DNA of 64,000 bases, taken from positions 496,001 through 560,000 of the forward strand of contig OZ255710.1 in NCBI GenBank assembly GCA_965277105.1, in the 5' to 3' direction. Below the pieces are notes generated by a model. That model saw nothing but the letters and a program-made list of their open reading frames with translations. It had not been told where the DNA came from and made no database searches. This stretch comes from CAXSBA01 sp965277105. Its GTDB lineage: Bacteria; Spirochaetota; UBA12135; COTS27; CAXSBA01. The translations under genes were made by a program, and so were the position numbers. This document shows positions 44,238-51,580 of this stretch, in pieces (the first letter of the stretch is position 1; every line of letters starts with the position of its first letter).

Positions 44238-45140
44238 CTATTTCCCAAAGCCACCAAAACCTCTTCTACTAGAAGAAAAACTCCGCACACTAGAAGAGCT
44301 ATTCCCGCCAAAACGACTAACCCCTGTTTTAGTGGAAGTTGATTGACGACCAAAAGCTCCACTTTTAGTGGCTTTATTCATTTCTCTAGTGCGAAATGAT
44401 CGCTGAGAAGTAGTGGGGTTTTTTAAAGATTTTTTAATTCCAGTATCGGCGTTTCTAGGGGTGCGGTTAAAACTAGATTTGCTATTACTTGTTTTAGCGC
44501 TAGTAGAATTTTGCTCAAAACGACTTGCGCGATTAAGGTAATCACTTTTAGAGGCATTGTTGTAAGGACGATAGGTGTTGGGGTAATTTCCTCCGTATCC
44601 ATAAGGAGAAGAAAAAAGAGAATGGGGAGATAAAAAATAAGACATCAGCAGAAAAGTGCCGAAGGGAAAAGAGCTGCTGTAGTTAGCGTTAGAGCCATAA
44701 ATACTATTATTCCCATAGGTGTCAACTGTTACTTTATCGTCTTCTTGCTTTACTTCAATAGTAGCAATATCTTGGATTTGGTTGGGTTCCACTTCCGTAC
44801 TTAAAACAAAACCATGGCTATTATTTTCGCTATTATTTAACTCTTGCACATTGATATAATCCACCACGCCATCATTATTGATATCTAAATTATTAATTCC
44901 ATCTGGTTCGTTCAGTTTTTTTTCTAATTCTTCTGGGGTTTTGGCTTCTTGTAAAACAGCAGGTAGTGCCTGTAAATTAAGTCCATCGGCTGCTGCTTCA
45001 TCGCTAATACTTGTAATAAAAGTATTACTTTCTTGGTTAGCTTGGCTTAACTGCTCTTTAGGGGGAGCTAAGAGATTACTACAAGTCCAAGTGGCTAGAA
45101 AAATCGATAAAAAAGCCATGAATAAAGGGTTCATGTTCAT
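44238..45140 (-). CDS. Secreted Ser/Asn-rich protein, possible lipoprotein
   Basis: A 300-residue exported protein with a signal ending FLATWTC; Cys20 could be lipidated under the relaxed spirochaete lipobox. An EF-hand-like calcium loop lies at 86-97 (DINNDGVVDYIN). The C-terminal half is low-complexity, rich in Ser, Asn, Arg and Gly (SRRGFGGFGK end), with positive charge that could bind polyanions. It precedes the DUF350 gene and an acidic partner in one operon; its role is unknown, but it resembles the secreted members of yjf-type clusters only in context. Confidence 0.5.
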   Translation of the reverse strand: MNMNPLFMAFLSIFLATWTCSNLLAPPKEQLSQANQESNTFITSISDEAAADGLNLQALPAVLQEAKTPEELEKKLNEPDGINNLDINNDGVVDYINVQELNNSENNSHGFVLSTEVEPNQIQDIATIEVKQEDDKVTVDTYGNNSIYGSNANYSSSFPFGTFLLMSYFLSPHSLFSSPYGYGGNYPNTYRPYNNASKSDYLNRASRFEQNSTSAKTSNSKSSFNRTPRNADTGIKKSLKNPTTSQRSFRTREMNKATKSGAFGRQSTSTKTGVSRFGGNSSSSVRSFSSSRRGFGGFGK

Positions 45141-45196
45141 AATAAAATTATACTCTATTAATTAAAAATTTTAAAAATATTTAGCGCAATAGATAG

Positions 45197-45580
45197 TTAC
45201 TTTTTAGCAATAGCGGAAATCTCGATTAAAACATCTTTAGGAAGTTTAGCAACCTCTAAGGTTTCTCGAGCTGGGTAGTCATCGCTTTTAGAAAAATAGT
45301 TTTGATAAAGATCGTTTACTAAGTTAAAATCATTTAGGTTTTTTAAAAAAATACTAACCTTAAGTAGATCAGCGAACCCCATATTTTCACTTTCTAAAAT
45401 AGCTTTAAGATTATCTAAAACTCTATTAGTTTGCTTTTCAATTCCCCCTGCTACTATTTCTCCAGTTTCAGGAGATAATGGTATTTGCCCTGAAATATAA
45501 AGGGTATCATCTTTTAAAACTGCTTGAGAGTAAGGGCCAATTGCTTGAGGTGCTTTTGTTGTGTTAATAATTTTTTTCAT
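45197..45580 (-). CDS. ridA: RidA-family enamine/imine deaminase
   Basis: A 127-residue member of the YjgF/RidA family: APQAIGPYSQAVLKDDTLYI, SGQIPLSPETGEIVAGGI and YPARETLEVAKLPKD with the substrate-binding Arg. It removes reactive 2-aminoacrylate-type intermediates from PLP enzymes. It is a single gene, transcribed away from the malic enzyme gene; the 151-bp gap between them holds the divergent promoters, with several TATAAT-like boxes that I cannot rank. Confidence 0.94.
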   Translation of the reverse strand: MKKIINTTKAPQAIGPYSQAVLKDDTLYISGQIPLSPETGEIVAGGIEKQTNRVLDNLKAILESENMGFADLLKVSIFLKNLNDFNLVNDLYQNYFSKSDDYPARETLEVAKLPKDVLIEISAIAKK

Positions 45581-45731
45581 TGGTTTAATTTTTTTAATAA
45601 GATTTGTTGTAGTAAAACTTTAATTTTTTTAATCAATTTTTATCAAAAACATTATATTATAGTTATGGATTAGTTAAAATAATATTTTTATTTAAAAAAA
45701 TTTAAATACTACAGAAGGTAAAAATAACTCT

Positions 45732-46877
45732 ATGAAAGATAAGGTTGACTATTATAAAAAAAGCATTGCTCTTCATAAAAAATTAAATGGAAAATTAAAA
45801 ATAGAGTTAAAAACTCCTATAAAAAACAAAGATGATTTATCCATTGCTTATAGTCCAGGGGTTGCTGCTCCTTGTTTAGCAATAAAAAAAAATCCTCAAG
45901 AAGCAAAAAATTTAGTTGCTAGTAAAAAAACTATTGCTGTGATTTCTAATGGTTCCGCTGTTTTGGGTTTAGGAAATATTGGAGCTGAGGCATCGCTTCC
46001 AGTGATAGAGGGTAAGAGTGCTCTATTTAAAAGGTTTGCTAATTTAGATTCTATTCCTATTGCAGTTAGTTCTCAGAACGTTGATGAGTTTATTAATGTA
46101 GTAAAAAATATCGCTCCAACTTTTGGCGGGATTAATTTAGAAGACATAAAAGCTCCTGAATGCTTTATTATTGAACAGAAACTAAAAGAAGAATTAAACA
46201 TCCCAGTATTTCATGACGATCAACATGGGACAGCTATTGTGGTTTTGGCGGGAATTATTAATGCTTTAAAAATTGTAAAGAAAAAAAAAGAGCAGATTAA
46301 AGTCATTGTTAATGGGGTAGGTTCTGCTGGCGTTGCTATTATAAAGTTATTAAATTTATATGGAATAAAAAATATTATTTGCTGTGACAGTAGGGGAGGA
46401 GTTTGTGAGCAAAGAAAAGACCTCAACGAAACGAAGAAGAAACTATTACCTATTTTAAATCGAAAAGAGTCTTGTGGGAGTTTAGAAGAATTAATTTCCA
46501 ACTGTGATGTTTTTATTGGGGTTTCTAAAAGAGATATTTTAAATAAAAAAATGATAAAATTAATGAAAGAAAACCCTATCATTTTTGCTTTAGCTAACCC
46601 TTACCCAGAAATCATGCCGGAGATTGCTAAAAAATACGGGGCAAAAATAGTGGCAACTGGGAGATCTGACTTTCCTAATCAAATCAATAATGTTTTAGTT
46701 TTTCCGGGAATCTTTAAGGGCGCTTTAGAAAATAATGTTTCTCAAATAACCGATAATCATAAAATTAAAGCTGCAGAAAGTTTGGCTAGATTGGTAAAAA
46801 AACCCAATGCAAATAAAATAATCCCTCAACCTTTTCAAAAAGGAATAGCCGATTTAATTGCCAAGAGTATTAAGTGA
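45732..46877 (+). CDS. Malic enzyme (oxaloacetate-decarboxylating)
   Basis: A 381-residue short-form malic enzyme. YSPGVAAPCLAI, GNIGAEASLPVIEGK, the metal site FHDDQHGTAI and the nucleotide loop NGVGSAGVAII are intact. It decarboxylates malate to pyruvate, making NAD(P)H. There is no phosphotransacetylase-like C-terminal domain as in MaeB. The ending overlaps no gene but converges on tag with 3 bp between stops. Confidence 0.93.
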   Translation: MKDKVDYYKKSIALHKKLNGKLKIELKTPIKNKDDLSIAYSPGVAAPCLAIKKNPQEAKNLVASKKTIAVISNGSAVLGLGNIGAEASLPVIEGKSALFKRFANLDSIPIAVSSQNVDEFINVVKNIAPTFGGINLEDIKAPECFIIEQKLKEELNIPVFHDDQHGTAIVVLAGIINALKIVKKKKEQIKVIVNGVGSAGVAIIKLLNLYGIKNIICCDSRGGVCEQRKDLNETKKKLLPILNRKESCGSLEELISNCDVFIGVSKRDILNKKMIKLMKENPIIFALANPYPEIMPEIAKKYGAKIVATGRSDFPNQINNVLVFPGIFKGALENNVSQITDNHKIKAAESLARLVKKPNANKIIPQPFQKGIADLIAKSIK

Positions 46878-46880
46878 TTT

Positions 46881-47432
46881 TTAGATTTTCTTATAAAGGA
46901 AGCAATTTTTTTGGTGATTATTTAAAACACCGATGGCTTCCAAATAAGAGTAAATAATTTTACTGCCAACGAATTTAAACCCGCGTTTTTTCAAGTCTTT
47001 AGCGATAGCGATAGATAATTCATTCTCTACCTTTAATTTCTTTTCTTGAAAAACTTTTCCATTAGTAAAGGTTAAAAGGTAGTTTTTAAAACTAGTGAAC
47101 TCTTTTTGGATAGTGATAAATTTTTGAGCGTTGTTGATAATGGCATTGATTTTGTTTTTATTTCTAACAATTCCAGCTTCTTTCAGTAAGGCATTTTTTT
47201 TCTTTTCTTGATACTGGGCAATTTTTTTATAATCAAAATTATCTAAAAGTTTTCGATAGTTTCCCCTTTTTTTTAAAATAATAATCCAGCTAAGCCCTGC
47301 TTGTTGCCCTTCTAAAATTAGCATTTCAAATAAATAATTTTCTTTTAAGTTTAATTTCCCCCATTCTTGGTCATGATAATCTTGATAAATTTTTTCATTA
47401 GAGCACCAGAAACATCTTTTTTTAGCTTGCAT
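46881..47432 (-). CDS. tag: DNA-3-methyladenine glycosylase I
   Basis: A 183-residue Tag protein that excises 3-methyladenine. RCFWCSNEKIYQDYHDQEWG carries the N-terminal zinc Cys and the DYHDxEWG signature; FEMLILEGQQAGLSW follows; the C-terminal NNHQKNCF supplies the zinc His and Cys. Length is normal (E. coli 187). It is a single gene, divergent from the coiled-coil protein gene across 52 bp. Confidence 0.95.
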   Translation of the reverse strand: MQAKKRCFWCSNEKIYQDYHDQEWGKLNLKENYLFEMLILEGQQAGLSWIIILKKRGNYRKLLDNFDYKKIAQYQEKKKNALLKEAGIVRNKNKINAIINNAQKFITIQKEFTSFKNYLLTFTNGKVFQEKKLKVENELSIAIAKDLKKRGFKFVGSKIIYSYLEAIGVLNNHQKNCFLYKKI

Positions 47433-47484
47433 TATTGTTTTTATTATATAATTTTTACATATTTTATTAATTAATTTTTAAACA

Positions 47485-48045
47485 ATGCAACAAGTATTAC
47501 AGTATTTATTAGATCTACCAACATGGGTTGCCGACCTATTGGTTATTTTAGCTTTAGTTTTAATTTTTTTTCTAGGCTTTAAGATTGACTCTTTTCTTAA
47601 TTTATTAAAAACCAAGAAAATAAAAAAAAATTTCACGAAAGATAATGAAACGGCACAGAAGAGTTTAAAAAAATTGTGGGACGATGAAAAACTAGAATGG
47701 GAGAAAAAAGTTAATGACTTAGAAGAAGAAAAAACTATTTTAGAAAAAAAACTAGAAGAATACCGTCGTCAAATTTCGGGGTTTAAGTCGTTATCAATTT
47801 TCTCAAGAAAAAAGAAAGAATTTTTTTATAACCTTTTGGTGGAAAATGAAACTTTGGAGCAACTTTTAGAAGAGCAAAACAGGAAAATCAATAGTTTAGA
47901 AAAAAATAAATCTAAAGAAAAACTGCTCGTAGTCAAAGAAAAACAAAAAATTTTAGAAAATGTTTTATCGGACAGTAAAATAAAAGACTACATTCAAGAA
48001 AAAATAAAGTCTTTTCCTTCTTCTCTGATTAATAAAAAAAAATAA
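47485..48045 (+). CDS. Membrane-anchored coiled-coil protein
   Basis: A 186-residue protein with one membrane segment (about 15-33, WVADLLVILALVLIFFLG) and a long Lys/Glu-rich coiled coil (about 60-165: EKKVNDLEEEKTILEKKLEE and later LEQLLEEQNRKINSLEKN). The tail is cytoplasmic if the positive-inside rule applies. No catalytic motif. The family is not recognised; such proteins often act as spacers or scaffolds at the membrane. Its stop codon lies in the terminator hairpin it shares with the convergent DsbA-like gene. Confidence 0.55.
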   Translation: MQQVLQYLLDLPTWVADLLVILALVLIFFLGFKIDSFLNLLKTKKIKKNFTKDNETAQKSLKKLWDDEKLEWEKKVNDLEEEKTILEKKLEEYRRQISGFKSLSIFSRKKKEFFYNLLVENETLEQLLEEQNRKINSLEKNKSKEKLLVVKEKQKILENVLSDSKIKDYIQEKIKSFPSSLINKKK

Positions 48046-48064
48046 CTTTTAGTTACTTTTTTTT
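48034..48064. terminator. Symmetric terminator between convergent genes
   Basis: An A-run, TAAC (48043-48046), loop TTTTA, GTTA (48052-48055) and a T-run (48057-48064) form a mostly A-T hairpin containing the stop codons of both convergent genes. Read from either side it ends in a T tract. The short GC-poor stem makes it a moderate candidate. Confidence 0.45.
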
Positions 48065-48717
48065 ACCTTAGCTACAATAGTTTTAAAAAAATCTTCTGCA
48101 CTCCTTGGTAAGTTAATTTTTTCTCCATCTAGAAAAATGCTCGGGGTTCCCTGTACGCCTAGCTGGTTCCCACTTTCAATGTCTTGATTAATTTTTTCTC
48201 TTACGGTTGCTGATTCGGCTTCTCGTTGTAGCAGAACTTTATCCAATCCTAGTTCTTCTGCGTAAGCAATAAACTTTTTTTTTACTTCTTCTTTATTAGG
48301 TAGAGTTGACCACTCTTTTTGACGAACAAAAAGGACATCGTGAAATTCTAAATATTTTCCTTGGGAAAAAGCTGCTTGGTTATAATTAGCAGCCAGAGTT
48401 GCGTAGGGGTGAATATTTTGTAAAGGGAAATTGCGGAAAACCCATTTTACATCTTGCTGAATAATGCGCCAAACTTTTTTGAAAACGACTTGATTAAAAG
48501 AAGCACAGGCGGGGCATTGGAGATCATAATATTCCACAACAACTGTTTTGGCTTGGGGGTTGCCTAAGACAATATCTCTTTCGTTGATGACGATTTCGTT
48601 ATTAGGGTTGGACTTTTGGGAATTGCTACATTGAATAGAAAGTAAGCCAAAAGTGATTACGGTAAAAAAAGTTATAACTTTTTTCCTATAAGGGAAAATA
48701 CTTTGATTTTTCTTCAT
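48049..48717 (-). CDS. DsbA-like thiol-disulfide lipoprotein
   Basis: A 222-residue thioredoxin-fold protein with an N-terminal signal ending LLSIQC (Cys30, probable lipid attachment). The redox site is CPAC (68-71) in YYDLQCPACASF; the cis-Pro loop is GVQGTPSIFLDG. RNFPLQNIHPYA and FHDVLF are typical of the DsbA/Thioredoxin_4 group. It probably introduces or isomerises disulfides in periplasmic proteins while held to the membrane. Upstream ATTATCGATAAT (48716-48727), a perfect palindrome, overlaps the start codon. No DsbB or VKOR partner is in the window. Confidence 0.87.
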   Translation of the reverse strand: MKKNQSIFPYRKKVITFFTVITFGLLSIQCSNSQKSNPNNEIVINERDIVLGNPQAKTVVVEYYDLQCPACASFNQVVFKKVWRIIQQDVKWVFRNFPLQNIHPYATLAANYNQAAFSQGKYLEFHDVLFVRQKEWSTLPNKEEVKKKFIAYAEELGLDKVLLQREAESATVREKINQDIESGNQLGVQGTPSIFLDGEKINLPRSAEDFFKTIVAKVKKSN

Positions 48718-49076
48718 TATCGATAATTTATATTTTTATTGATTTGTTATAGTAGTGGTATATAAAATTATATTATTAATTTTTTTGTTGGTTATAAGCT
48801 TTTTTAAAAAAGTTATTTCTATCTTTTGTTTTTGTAGCATATTATAACGGCCTTACAGAATTAACCGGAATTAACGTTTATTATTGCTAAGTGTATTAGA
48901 TTTAGGATTTAGCACTTGGGTTAGTTTGATGGGGTAGGGCAACTAATTCAAGTAAAAGGGAAAGTAAAAGGTAAACACAAATAGCCACTGACTCAAATAG
49001 CCACTGACTAAAAGGCTTACCTATTTACTTATAAAAATATAATAAAATTACAAAGTTCTTATAACCAAAACCTTCA
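48718..49076. other. Intergenic region with edge of the tandem duplication
   Basis: A 359-bp gap. From 48950 it matches sequence from 51581 and marks the outer edge of the tandem duplication. The 48840-48949 part is less AT-rich than its surroundings, has no similarity elsewhere in the window that I can see and no open frame of note. It should hold the dsbA-like promoter at its left end and the 3' end of the lipoprotein A transcript at its right end. No tRNA or terminator was found. Confidence 0.5.
48978..49009. repeat. 16-bp tandem repeat, two units
   Basis: CAAATAGCCACTGACT occurs twice in a row (48978-48993, 48994-49009). The other duplication copy has only one unit (51609-51624), so this is a local slippage or duplication after the large duplication. 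Confidence 0.9.
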
Positions 49077-51290
49077 CTAGTTTTGGGTTTCTAAGGGGAT
49101 AACTTCAAAGGCACTTAACCCAAATCCACCAGCAAAAAGATAAGTCTTATCTTCTGTTTTAACTAGATCAATCTGATTAGCCCTTTCTAGTCTATATTCA
49201 GGATTATCACTTTGCTTAGCAGTAGCAACGAGTTTTAATTTACCACCATCCACTACCTCAAAGACATTTACTGCATTATCACCACTACTAGCAACGAAAA
49301 GGTAGGTAGCATCCCCTATTTTGACCGTATCGCTATCTGCAGGTAAGTCTAGTAGCATAGCATTAGCATCTTTATCAAGGTTATCAACGTTAACTAGTGC
49401 CCCCCCACTTTCTACTCGAAATACACTTAAACCATTATCTACATTTGCACTAACGAAAATGTAAGTTTCTTCTCCTATTTTAGCACTAGTAATGTATAAA
49501 GCTCCATCTAATTCAACTTCTCCTTGATCTTTCACATTATGAACATTATCTAATGTAACATTATCTTCATTTTCTCCTACCTTTATCTCAAACACGCTTA
49601 TTGCATCATCATCATAACTAGTGGCGAAGGCATAAGTTTTACCAGCTACCACAGCGGAAGTAACTCCTTGAGCACCACCTAAATTTAAAATAGACGTATC
49701 CTTAACAGTAGTAATATGATTTAGTTCCCCATTTTCTGCTACCTTAAATAAACTTAAGAAGCCACTATCACTATGAAGACTAGGTTGACTAGTAACTAAA
49801 AGGTACGTGGTACCGTCTATTACCACGGGAAAACTGTGCTTCGGTCTATCTTGCAGCGTTTCATTTTTAAACTCATCAACTTCTTTTAAGACGCCATCTT
49901 TATCCAAACTAAAAACCACTGTTTTACTATTATTATTATGTGTAGCGAACACATAGTTGGTACTTCCCACCACAGCAGCACTAAGACGAGAACTATTCAT
50001 GTTTTCAATTTCAGAGCTAGTTTCTTCTGCAATAGTTAAATTATTATCCTTCATCTCCAATTCAAATGCTTTTAAAGGAGTATTTTTCTTTGACCATTTA
50101 TTATATAAAAGGTAGGTAGCATCTCCTACTTTAGTAGTAATTAAACCTCCAATAAGACTATCATCGAAAGCGTTTTGAAAATTTCTAAGCTCTAAAGCAG
50201 GAGCTACGGTAAAGCTTAGTCCTTCATTTATCACACTACCAGTATAATTCCCACTTCCATTATCATTAATTTTTAAACTAAAGGTATAATTTGTTTGGGG
50301 TAAATCTCCCTTTATTTTAATTTCTCCACTGGGATTTATTGTTATCTTATCATCATCATTAGGAATATCCTTACCACCACCATCCTTAATATCAACAATT
50401 TCAAGATCAACGGTAACTGCGTTTTTAAGCACAACTTTGCCATAGTACCCGCCTAAAAATCTAGTACTATCCGCTACCGCTACCTCAAAATCAGCTTCTT
50501 CTATTGCTCGTTTCTCGATTTTAAGGGCTAAATCAATAGTGTTAGTCGCAGTATAAGCCCCTGTTCCAATAATATCTAATTTAAATGTATAATCTTTAAC
50601 TCCTAGCCCGGGAATCACCTCTATATCTCCAGTATTTTTATCTAGTGTAAGATAAGGAAGATTATTTGAATCATTATTTTCATTAAAGTTATACGTAGCC
50701 GTTATACCTGTTTCAAGAGTTACAGGGTTTGTAATGGTGAAATTTCGCCCTACTTGATTAATAAAGCTAGTTTTACCCACGGTATAGTCACTTGGTCCAA
50801 GCTTTTTAGTAATGTAAAGCGTTTGATCAATGGTAGTACTTCCCTCATAATCCTCACTACCAGTAACCGTAACCTTCACTTTAAAGTCATATGCTCCCAC
50901 TTCTGTTATTAAATTGGGAGCCACCGTTATTACTCCGGTGGTTTTATCTATTTTTATTACGTTTTCAAGGTCTTTGCTTTCAACAATTTCATAGCTAATT
51001 TCAACTCCAGTGTCAGTGGGCTCAAACACGTTATTATTAGATTTAATCGTTCCATATTCAAAGCTCTCCTTAAGACTTTGATACTCGGTTAATGGCTTAC
51101 TAGTGTCTAGGGGATCTAAAGTAAAATTTTCTCCCTTTATTTGGATTAGAGTTGGTCCTGTACTTGATGAATCATTACAACTCATCAAAAACAAAAGCAC
51201 CCCAATGAAAAGATAACTAACGCTTTTATAGGCCATTACGCCTAAGCGGTTAAAATAATTTACTTGTTGATTTTTGCTTATTTTTTTCAT
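49077..51290 (-). CDS. Lipoprotein A: Ig-like repeats plus beta-propeller
   Basis: A 737-residue surface-type lipoprotein. A long N-region leads to the lipobox LFLMSC (Cys38). Three Ig/cadherin-like repeats follow (about 50-163, 164-262, 263-366), each with a TTGVITVAP / TGDIEVIPG type strand and a Y-x-F-x-(V/L)-x-(V/I) strand. Residues 370-733 contain seven repeats with KIGDATYLFVAS-like cores and a following VFEV strand, fitting a seven-bladed propeller. GAGG lies 7 nt before the ATG. The protein is probably anchored in the outer membrane and may bind a ligand or host/environment surface. Family not named. Confidence 0.8.
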   Translation of the reverse strand: MKKISKNQQVNYFNRLGVMAYKSVSYLFIGVLLFLMSCNDSSSTGPTLIQIKGENFTLDPLDTSKPLTEYQSLKESFEYGTIKSNNNVFEPTDTGVEISYEIVESKDLENVIKIDKTTGVITVAPNLITEVGAYDFKVKVTVTGSEDYEGSTTIDQTLYITKKLGPSDYTVGKTSFINQVGRNFTITNPVTLETGITATYNFNENNDSNNLPYLTLDKNTGDIEVIPGLGVKDYTFKLDIIGTGAYTATNTIDLALKIEKRAIEEADFEVAVADSTRFLGGYYGKVVLKNAVTVDLEIVDIKDGGGKDIPNDDDKITINPSGEIKIKGDLPQTNYTFSLKINDNGSGNYTGSVINEGLSFTVAPALELRNFQNAFDDSLIGGLITTKVGDATYLLYNKWSKKNTPLKAFELEMKDNNLTIAEETSSEIENMNSSRLSAAVVGSTNYVFATHNNNSKTVVFSLDKDGVLKEVDEFKNETLQDRPKHSFPVVIDGTTYLLVTSQPSLHSDSGFLSLFKVAENGELNHITTVKDTSILNLGGAQGVTSAVVAGKTYAFATSYDDDAISVFEIKVGENEDNVTLDNVHNVKDQGEVELDGALYITSAKIGEETYIFVSANVDNGLSVFRVESGGALVNVDNLDKDANAMLLDLPADSDTVKIGDATYLFVASSGDNAVNVFEVVDGGKLKLVATAKQSDNPEYRLERANQIDLVKTEDKTYLFAGGFGLSAFEVIPLETQN

Positions 51291-51400
51291 AATTTTTCCT
51301 CACTTCTTATTTCTTTAACTTAATTATTTTACTATTGATTTAAACTAATTAGTAGTAGTTTTTTAAATATGAGAAGTTACTTGCGTAAATTTTTTATCAT

Positions 51401-51573
51401 GAGAGTAATTCCATAAAAAATAGTGAGATTTTCCTTTTTTGGGTAATCTCATTGAAATAAAGTCGAAATAGATCCACCAAATACCGATTACTAGGAATAG
51501 ATTTAGTCCACCGAATAATAAATATTCCAGTTTAGTGTGCCTTGCATCCCCTTCGATAAAGGCAGAGATAAAC
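51401..51573 (-). pseudogene. ltrA remnant with two deletions
   Basis: Two blocks match internal parts of the intact ltrA gene: 51401-51533 matches 54428-54560 and 51534-51573 matches 54765-54804. The DNA between them (about 204 bp in the intact gene) and both ends are missing. The second joint has only 1-2 bases of shared sequence. The frame by chance remains open across 51363-51611 but encodes no complete fold. It shows that ltrA was once part of the duplicated unit. Confidence 0.92.
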
Positions 51574-51580
51574 GAATAGG

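Larger units (their letters stand above)
48950..51400. repeat. Tandem duplication, copy A
   Basis: From AAGTAAAAGGGAAAG at 48950 to TTTTTATCAT at 51400 this segment matches 51581-54038. It carries lipoprotein gene A, its 5' leader and 3' flank. The copies differ mostly in the propeller-coding part (49080-50430) and are nearly identical across 50430-51290. Confidence 0.9.
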
